A stretch of DNA of 40,237 nucleotides, taken from the NCBI GenBank assembly GCA_026387915.1, contig JAPLKS010000002.1, positions 1 through 40,237 of the forward strand, read 5' to 3'. This document shows, one piece after another, positions 35,299 through 40,237 of the stretch (positions are counted from its first letter, which is position 1; every line of letters begins with the position of its first letter). The notes under the pieces are model-generated. The model was not told the origin of the DNA, searched no databases, and saw nothing but the letters and a program-made list of their open reading frames with translations. The stretch is from Gemmatimonadota bacterium. GTDB lineage: Bacteria; Gemmatimonadota; Gemmatimonadetes; Gemmatimonadales; Gemmatimonadaceae. The translations under genes were made by a program, and so were the position numbers.

Positions 35299-35736
35299 CT
35301 ACGGCGCGTCGCAGATGGGTTCGCCTTCGCGCCCGGCGTCGAGACCGCCCATCGTCTTGGGTTTGTCACCCACCACGCCGCTCGCACCAACCCAGATGGT
35401 GCAGCTCTTGCCCTTGAGCGCGGGATGAAAGGTGACCATCCCCGACCAGCCACGGCTCCCGGCCTGAATCACCTGCGGATAGAGCGTGCCCTTGGGGTGG
35501 GGATAGAGTCCAAGCGCCTTGCCGTCGGTGGTGTAGCTACCGTGATCGGCCCAGTACTTCTCCTGCACCACCACGAGATTGCGCAACGCAAGCTTCATGT
35601 CGGCAATAGCGTGCGGTGCGGTGGTGGCAGTGTCGGGCACGAGTATTTGCGATGGCGCTTGCGCGTTGAGCGTTGCAAAGCGGCCGGCAGCAGAGGCGAT
35701 GATGGTGGCGGTGATAAGGCGTTTGACGTACGACAT
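35299..35736 (-). CDS. Small secreted protein, pseudopilin-like C-terminal region
   Basis: A 145-aa protein with a signal-peptide-like N-terminus (about 1-26). The mature part has a helix (HAIADMKLALRNLVVVQEKYWADHGSYTTD) that resembles the stalk-to-head junction of type IV pilins and type II secretion pseudopilins, followed by a small beta domain with one Cys pair (SCTIW and EPICDAP). The prepilin cleavage motif (G before Phe plus Glu5) is not present in usual form, although GRFATLNA in the signal is faintly similar. Not confidently assigned. It starts 46 bp after the preceding gene on the same strand and may be the last gene of that operon. Confidence 0.65.
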   Translation of the reverse strand: MSYVKRLITATIIASAAGRFATLNAQAPSQILVPDTATTAPHAIADMKLALRNLVVVQEKYWADHGSYTTDGKALGLYPHPKGTLYPQVIQAGSRGWSGMVTFHPALKGKSCTIWVGASGVVGDKPKTMGGLDAGREGEPICDAP

Positions 35737-35782
35737 TGTTTGATCTCTCGAAGTGAGTCAGCGTTTCAACGACGCCGACGGA

Positions 35783-36970
35783 TTAGTTGACGCGGGGACG
35801 CGGCGCAAAACGCACGGCAACGCCGGCGCAGCAGATGACAAAGAGCAAGGTGAGCGCCGTAGAGACCGGCGGGTTCCATGGTCCGGCGCGGTATGGGCCG
35901 TCGCCTCGGACGAGTTGGAGGCGTAACCAACTGCCGAGCGACTGCCCACTCACGTCGAAATACGCATCCGCAAATGGACTATCAGATTTCCAGAGTTGCG
36001 CAAAACGCGCGGGGCCGAGGTCGCGTGCGAGAGTGCCGAGGAGTTTTGTCTCCGTGGCACCGCCGGCGACGACACCCATCGCCGAGCTGATCCCCGCAGG
36101 CCGGGATGCATTGACGCCGCGTTGCGCGAAGTCGTAGCCGTTCTGCTGTGCATCAACGCGGAGAATGCCAAGGCAGGCCGCGTCGTCACCGGCCGCGCAG
36201 CGTGCGCTGTGCATCAGCGATCGATCGGTTTCGAAATCCAAGTGCATCACGAAATGCCAGACGCTATCTGGGACGGTGGCATTGTAGCTCTGCATCCGGT
36301 ACAAACTGCTGGTGGTGAACTGATCGGTCACGGCGCGTCCTGGTGCGCCGAAGGCGTCGTAAAACGCGCAGCCGCCGAGGAGCGAGCGTGGGGGCAAGTG
36401 GCCTGGCTGCGACGCGGCCACAGCGTTGAGGCGCAGCACGATCACGCAGCGTCCGCCGGTTTCGGTGCGCGGCATGATCATGCGGCGCGTGTTGCCGTTC
36501 TTGATGGAGCGGTTGAACCAGAGCGCGTCGGATCCCGTCGGGTTGGTCGGAGCGGACGCCACCGATACGAAAGCCAGATCCTCAGCGGGGACAACCACAA
36601 TGCCGATGGGTGCTACACCATGCGCTGGGAGTGCGGCACGTTCGGTGCGCACGATCTGCTCGAGGTTCGCTTTGGAGGCTGCGGAGTAGTTGCCGATGAA
36701 GACCACGGGTGCTTCGGCACCGGCGGGGAGTGCGCGAAGCGCGCGCTCCGCCGCCTGCACGTCGAGCCAGAGCGAGCGAGCGGCGAGCAAGCTGGAGGCG
36801 TGTTGCACCCGCGCCTGTGCGATCTCGCGCAGCGTAACGGAGGAGGCGCTTTCGTTGAAGCCGCGCCAGCGCCACATCGGCTCGATGTTTTTTGGGCTAA
36901 AGAATGCGGCGACGAGTACGCCGCAGCCGATGACGAGCATCGCCACCCAACGGGGGAAGGTAAGGGTCAC
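35783..36970 (-). CDS. Uncharacterised double-anchored periplasmic protein B of the GntR-ABC operon
   Basis: I do not recognise this 395-aa protein. It has an N-terminal membrane segment (about 8-24), a large polar domain and a C-terminal membrane segment (about 368-388) with a basic tail (RPRVN), so the middle is probably periplasmic. A helix-rich stretch with many Ala/Arg follows the first anchor (45-82). CAAGDDAAC (Cys-x7-Cys) lies in the second half. RDLGPARFAQLW near 316-327, then GSWLRLQLVR, resembles the C-terminal helical pattern of peptidase-MA-like proteins, but no HExxH is visible, so it would be non-catalytic if related. It shares this layout with protein A upstream, suggesting distant paralogues. 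GTG start overlapping the TGA of protein A by 4 bp. Confidence 0.72.
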   Translation of the reverse strand: MTLTFPRWVAMLVIGCGVLVAAFFSPKNIEPMWRWRGFNESASSVTLREIAQARVQHASSLLAARSLWLDVQAAERALRALPAGAEAPVVFIGNYSAASKANLEQIVRTERAALPAHGVAPIGIVVVPAEDLAFVSVASAPTNPTGSDALWFNRSIKNGNTRRMIMPRTETGGRCVIVLRLNAVAASQPGHLPPRSLLGGCAFYDAFGAPGRAVTDQFTTSSLYRMQSYNATVPDSVWHFVMHLDFETDRSLMHSARCAAGDDAACLGILRVDAQQNGYDFAQRGVNASRPAGISSAMGVVAGGATETKLLGTLARDLGPARFAQLWKSDSPFADAYFDVSGQSLGSWLRLQLVRGDGPYRAGPWNPPVSTALTLLFVICCAGVAVRFAPRPRVN

Positions 36971-38130
36971 GGGCGCCTCCGGGTGGCCACCACGCCAAGC
37001 AGGGCAATCCAGCCGAGCATCACGCCAGCTTGCAGCACGCTGGGCGTCACGAGGTCAGGGCTCGCGGCGAGCGCGTGCGTGCGCCAGTCGCGCACCAGCG
37101 TTGGCGTGTCAATTCCCGACGAGGCCGCGAGCAACTCGCGAACCGGAGTCCCTGTGGGCGCCGCGCGCAGTCGCGCAAAAGCATTGGGCCCACCGCGATC
37201 GAGCGCGTACGCAAAGAGTGTGCGCCGCGAATCTATGTGGAGCGGGCGCGGCACCGTGCGGGTGCGGAGGAAGGCGATGCACGACGCATCATTGCTCTGC
37301 TTGACGCACTGCTTGTACAGGGTGACTTGATCGTCGGCGCTGGGGTTTGGTGGCGTGCGCAACACGATGGCGCGCCGGTCGTCGGCATCATACCAACTAA
37401 GAAGTTCGTCGCCTGCGTCGGTGAGGCCGAGCGCGGATTCGCATTGCGCGAGCGCGCCGACGTGGCAGGCGCGCGCAATCGTGGACGGTGAGGTAGCGAG
37501 GTCCACCGCGACATCTTCCCACGCTTGTGGCGCGGTGGGGCGGGCCGGCATCCAGGCGCCGAGCCAGAGGACGAGCTTGGGCGACTCGCCGTTGGTGGCG
37601 AGTGCGCCGATGAGATCGCTGAGAACATCACGGGCCGGCGTTTCGCGGACCGGTGCGCGAAGACTGTTATAACGTGGGCTGTGGTCCGCGAATTGGAACG
37701 AAAGCCACACCTGGCGTTGCTGCCACCAGTTTGCGTAGGCATACTCAGCTCGCACGTCAATCGGGTGGCCACGCACGAGGGAATCGGCGCTGGCGCCGAG
37801 TACCGTGCGAGCGTCCGTCCAGCTCAGGTTGGCGGCGCGTTGCAGAGCGGCGGCTCCGCCGGGGCCTAGGGCGTCGGTTGTGAAGCGCACGGCGAGCGCG
37901 CCGACCACCACACTGTCGGGGAGATTCGGGCGGGGCAGCGCACGTACCGAGTCCACCTTCCGACGCGCTTCGCGTAAGGCAATATCGGTGCTGCGGAGCC
38001 GTGCTTCGAGGTCGGCGACCTGTGCCGATGCGTTCTGCGCGCGCGCCGCGAGCGGCCACGCGCACGCAACGACGACGGCAACAGCCGCGAACAGTCTGCC
38101 GATTCGCGGACGCATGCGTCGCTCACACAT
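36967..38130 (-). CDS. Uncharacterised membrane-tethered periplasmic protein A of the GntR-ABC operon
   Basis: Not recognised. The 387-aa protein has a cleavable-type signal (about 1-31, ending LAARA), a predicted coiled coil at 35-63 (VADLEARLRSTDIALREARRKVDSV), a large domain and a C-terminal membrane segment (about 363-382) followed by ATRRRP. Cysteines pair in two spots (CHVGALAQC and CVKQSNDASC). Near 311-350, DRGGPNAFARL then TLVRDWRTHAL matches the end pattern of peptidase-MA-like domains, and parallels RDLGPARFAQLW in protein B. No HExxH is present. It overlaps the permease stop by 8 bp (ATG 38130); ATG 38115 is an alternative. Its place suggests a periplasmic partner of the ABC transporter. 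Confidence 0.72.
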   Translation of the reverse strand: MCERRMRPRIGRLFAAVAVVVACAWPLAARAQNASAQVADLEARLRSTDIALREARRKVDSVRALPRPNLPDSVVVGALAVRFTTDALGPGGAAALQRAANLSWTDARTVLGASADSLVRGHPIDVRAEYAYANWWQQRQVWLSFQFADHSPRYNSLRAPVRETPARDVLSDLIGALATNGESPKLVLWLGAWMPARPTAPQAWEDVAVDLATSPSTIARACHVGALAQCESALGLTDAGDELLSWYDADDRRAIVLRTPPNPSADDQVTLYKQCVKQSNDASCIAFLRTRTVPRPLHIDSRRTLFAYALDRGGPNAFARLRAAPTGTPVRELLAASSGIDTPTLVRDWRTHALAASPDLVTPSVLQAGVMLGWIALLGVVATRRRP

Positions 38131-38776
38131 CGATGAGCATCCAGCGCGCGGTGAGCGTGTCGAGCGGCCCCGGCCAGCTGGTGAGTATCACCCAGAGCGC
38201 GGCGGTCGGGCTGTGAAAGCCCACGAGTTGCGCCGCGATCTCTACCGCGCCAACGGCAAACATGATGATGACGGCAACCTTCGCGGCGCTCCGGCCCGCG
38301 AGGTACTGCAACGCAAAGGCCATCCCATAAAACAGGAGGGCGGAGAGATACCAGCGGATGGTGATCCCCGCAGGGTAGGCATGCAGCGTGGCTGGCAGAT
38401 TGGCGCTCGCCGCCGCAACGAGCGAACCGAGGAAGAGTGCGGCCGCTGGCACGGCCAGTAAGGTGGCACCCGCAAGAAAGCGCAGACGCACAAAGGTCGG
38501 CCAGGCGACCGGCAGCGACATCGCGTAGATGTGGCGTCCGATGTTGTCTTTGACCCACGGCCCTGCGGCGAGGCTCGCGCCGCAGACAAAAGCGAGCGAA
38601 ATAAAGAAGAGCGCACCGATCTTGGAGACTTCCATCCATCCCGTCACGGAGGAGTCGTACCCGAAGTGCGGGCGCACACTGATGAGTATGGCCGGTACGC
38701 CGAAGGCGGTGAGCACGTAGAGCACGAGCTCGAGTCGCGCCCACTTCCACTGGGTGAAGAGCGTTTGACGGAACAT
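38123..38776 (-). CDS. ABC-2-type transporter permease-like membrane protein
   Basis: A 217-aa protein with about six membrane segments (roughly 17-33, 51-70, 95-120, 138-156, 162-182, 190-200). The N-terminus MFRQTLFTQWKWARLE and the size fit the short permeases of GntR-ABC (Ytr-like) operons. Its ATG shares one base with the TAA of the ATPase gene (TAATG), so they are coupled. A homodimer would pair with two copies of the ATPase. Substrate unknown. Confidence 0.75.
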   Translation of the reverse strand: MFRQTLFTQWKWARLELVLYVLTAFGVPAILISVRPHFGYDSSVTGWMEVSKIGALFFISLAFVCGASLAAGPWVKDNIGRHIYAMSLPVAWPTFVRLRFLAGATLLAVPAAALFLGSLVAAASANLPATLHAYPAGITIRWYLSALLFYGMAFALQYLAGRSAAKVAVIIMFAVGAVEIAAQLVGFHSPTAALWVILTSWPGPLDTLTARWMLIDV

Positions 38777-39681
38777 TAGTTGGCCTCCACGTCGGGGGTG
38801 CGTGCGGAGCGCAGGAGTTCCACAAAGCTTTCTTCGAGGTCCAGATCAATCACTTCGCGCAGTTCGGAGGTGCCGGACGCAAACCACTGTTGCATCTCCG
38901 GCTGCCAGCCACGCACCACCCATTGCTCTTCGCGCCCAATCGATTGATCGCGATTCAGCAGCGTAAAGGGGAGCGCCCCGATCTCCGTTGGCGCGTCGAG
39001 CACGCGAAGACGCTTGATGCCGCTCCGGAAGGTGGTCATCGCCATCTCGGCGACCATCCGGCCGTCATCCATCACGCCAACGTGATCGCAAATGCGTTCT
39101 TGTTCATGAATGAGATGGCTCGAGATGAGCACTGTGGCCTTTTTGCTGTTCACATATTCGAGGAGCGCGGCGAGCACATCGCGCCGTACGACGGGGTCGA
39201 GTCCGTCGGTGGGTTCGTCGAGAATGAGCAGTTCGGGATTGTGCGCGAGGGCGAGGAGCATCATCAGTTTGCCGCTCTCGCCTTTGGAGAGCCGTTCGAC
39301 ACCGGTTTCGGCGCGGAGGGCAAAGGCGCGGCGGAGTTCCTCGGCGCGCTTGGCGTCCCAGTCGGCGTAGAACGCGGCGTGGTAGCGCATCGTTTCTTCG
39401 ACGGTGAGCGACGTATAGAGGTGCAACCGCTCCGGCACGTAGCCGATGCGCGCGAGCGCGTGGTGCACGCCTTTCGGAACATCGTGGCCCAGCACGGAAA
39501 TGGTGCCATGTTCGGCGCGGAGCATGCCGAGCATGAGTCGGATGGTGGAGGTTTTGCCGGAGCCGTTGGGTCCGAGAAAGCCGTACACGCAGCCGGAGGG
39601 GACGGACATCGCGAGATCGCGAATGGCAAACTCGCGGCCGGCGCGCCAGGTCACGTTGCGGAGCTGAATGACGTCGCTCAC
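38776..39681 (-). CDS. ABC transporter ATP-binding protein, Ytr/drug-export type
   Basis: A 301-aa ATPase. GTG 39681 overlaps the TGA of the GntR gene by 4 bp; a much longer Arg-rich reading upstream is a shadow of that gene. Motifs: Walker A GPNGSGKT (37-44), a YVPE segment where many ABC proteins have the Q-loop, signature LSKGESGK (131-138), Walker B LLILDEP (151-157, Glu156), D-loop GLDP and switch His189 (SSHL). The C-terminal 85 residues form the extra domain usual in this exporter class. It should energise the small permease encoded next. Which way and what it moves cannot be told. Confidence 0.92.
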   Translation of the reverse strand: MSDVIQLRNVTWRAGREFAIRDLAMSVPSGCVYGFLGPNGSGKTSTIRLMLGMLRAEHGTISVLGHDVPKGVHHALARIGYVPERLHLYTSLTVEETMRYHAAFYADWDAKRAEELRRAFALRAETGVERLSKGESGKLMMLLALAHNPELLILDEPTDGLDPVVRRDVLAALLEYVNSKKATVLISSHLIHEQERICDHVGVMDDGRMVAEMAMTTFRSGIKRLRVLDAPTEIGALPFTLLNRDQSIGREEQWVVRGWQPEMQQWFASGTSELREVIDLDLEESFVELLRSARTPDVEAN

Positions 39682-40055
39682 TTGCGGTCCTCGAGTTCTG
39701 AGGTGAGAGCTTTGCGGAGGTCGTCGCGATTGATGCCGAGTCGTGCGGCGGAGGCGAGGAGTTCGCGCACGAGTCGTTTGGCGGCGGCGGTGCGTTCGCG
39801 GGCGCGGGTGTCGGCTGGGACATCGGCGACGTAGGTGCCGGCGCCCTGTTTCATTTCGACGAGCCCTTCGCGTTCGAGGTCGCGATAGGCTTGCACGACG
39901 GTGGCCGGGTTGACGCGCAGTCGTGTGGCGAGGGCGCGGACGGAGGGGAGCCCGTCTCCGGCGCGGAGTTCGCCCGAGGCGACCGCGACGCGCACGCGTT
40001 CGGCGATCTGCGCGTAGATGGGTGTTGGGCTTCTGGGATCGATACGCTCGAACAT
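39678..40055 (-). CDS. GntR-family regulator, YtrA subfamily
   Basis: A 125-aa repressor-type protein and first gene of the ABC operon. The N-terminal winged helix is typical (PIYAQIAERVRVAVASGELRAGDGLPSVRALATRLRVNPATVVQAYRDLEREGLVEMKQGAGTYV; residues 12-76 hold these elements). A short helical C-terminal part of about 45 residues, rather than a large ligand domain, marks the YtrA subfamily, whose genes usually sit at the head of ABC operons and repress them. Its probable operator is the inverted repeat at 40071-40092, just before the ATG at 40055. Confidence 0.92.
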   Translation of the reverse strand: MFERIDPRSPTPIYAQIAERVRVAVASGELRAGDGLPSVRALATRLRVNPATVVQAYRDLEREGLVEMKQGAGTYVADVPADTRARERTAAAKRLVRELLASAARLGINRDDLRKALTSELEDRK

Positions 40056-40070
40056 CGGCGACCTGTGTTA

Positions 40071-40092
40071 GTGTAGTCATACAGTGCTACAC
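40071..40092. promoter_or_regulatory. Candidate GntR operator
   Basis: GTGTAG and CTACAC form a perfect 6-10-6 inverted repeat, 15 bp before the GntR start codon. YtrA-type regulators bind such TGTA/TACA dyads and repress themselves. A perfect TTGACA on the - strand at 40109-40104 lies upstream, but no good -10 is found at 16-18 bp; the nearest TACACT (40075-40070) is 28 bp away. The promoter is therefore uncertain, while the dyad is clear. Confidence 0.55.
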
Positions 40093-40146
40093 ATGGTCTG
40101 GGATGTCAAGAGGGGGTGCGGTCTACCTTCGGCGGGTGTTGGCGGG

Positions 40147-40152
40147 TATTAT
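40147..40152 (+). promoter_or_regulatory. -10 element candidate for tRNA-Gly
   Basis: TATTAT ends 9 bp before the first base of tRNA-Gly, the right distance for a -10. No convincing -35 is seen in the GC-rich sequence before it. Confidence 0.4.
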
Positions 40153-40161
40153 TGGGGAGTT

Positions 40162-40234
<73 letters not shown>

Positions 40235-40237
40235 CTG

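Noticed and set aside
39682-40080. N-terminal extension of the ABC ATPase frame to 40080
   Set aside because: The extra 133 codons are Arg/Thr/Pro-rich and lie over the GntR gene in another frame. The GTG at 39681, coupled to the GntR stop, gives the standard ABC N-terminus.

Overview
The window reads as chromosomal DNA of a Gram-negative, high-GC bacterium, most likely a member of the Gemmatimonadota. The basis is the gene mix: SusC/SusD-type outer-membrane uptake, several secreted S9 peptidases and metalloproteases, many lipoproteins with short signal peptides, frequent GTG starts and 1-8 bp start/stop overlaps. This is a judgement from gene style; no 16S or ribosomal protein marker is present. 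I see no insertion sequence, integrase, phage gene or CRISPR array.

Layout. 1-2588 (-): a lipoprotein zinc metalloprotease, cut by the window edge. 2589-2830: a divergent control region with a G-rich tract and an inverted-repeat operator candidate. 2831-7196 (+): a sulfur-oxidation operon (TsdA-like dihaem cytochrome, SoxC, SoxD-like cytochrome, two half-size YeeE/YedE permeases, ArsR regulator). 7220-10111 (-): an outer-membrane protein and a patatin-barrel phospholipase. A symmetric promoter candidate separates these from 10139-13514 (+): mannose-1-phosphate guanylyltransferase and a TonB receptor. 13597-14007: apaG. 14044-14709 (-): a membrane HExxH protein. 14849-17545 (+): an Ig-like lipoprotein metallopeptidase. 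17649-20902 (-) and 20895-21722 (+): ybbP-ybbA divergent from and overlapping a tesA-like esterase. 21864-27603 (+): SusC (broken by an in-frame TAG), SusD and a secreted amidohydrolase. 27732-29765 (-): an S9 peptidase. 30066-30632: efp, followed by seven tRNA genes (His, Trp, Glu, Glu, Asp, Leu, Thr) and a terminator. 32027-35259 (+): a second S9 peptidase and an acyltransferase. 35299-40055 (-): a tightly overlapped operon of GntR regulator, ABC ATPase, permease and two uncharacterised membrane-anchored periplasmic proteins, with a small secreted protein at the end. 40162-40234: tRNA-Gly.

How the genes work together. The sulfur operon would import or handle thiosulfate/sulfite (YeeE pair), oxidise it in the periplasm (TsdA, SoxC plus cytochrome) and be switched by its ArsR protein. 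The SusC/SusD/amidohydrolase set and the two S9 peptidases suggest a scavenger of peptides or similar oligomers. The least explained unit is the GntR-ABC operon at 35.3-40.1 kb. Its two large unknown proteins share one architecture and a similar C-terminal pattern, which makes it the best candidate here for an undescribed system.
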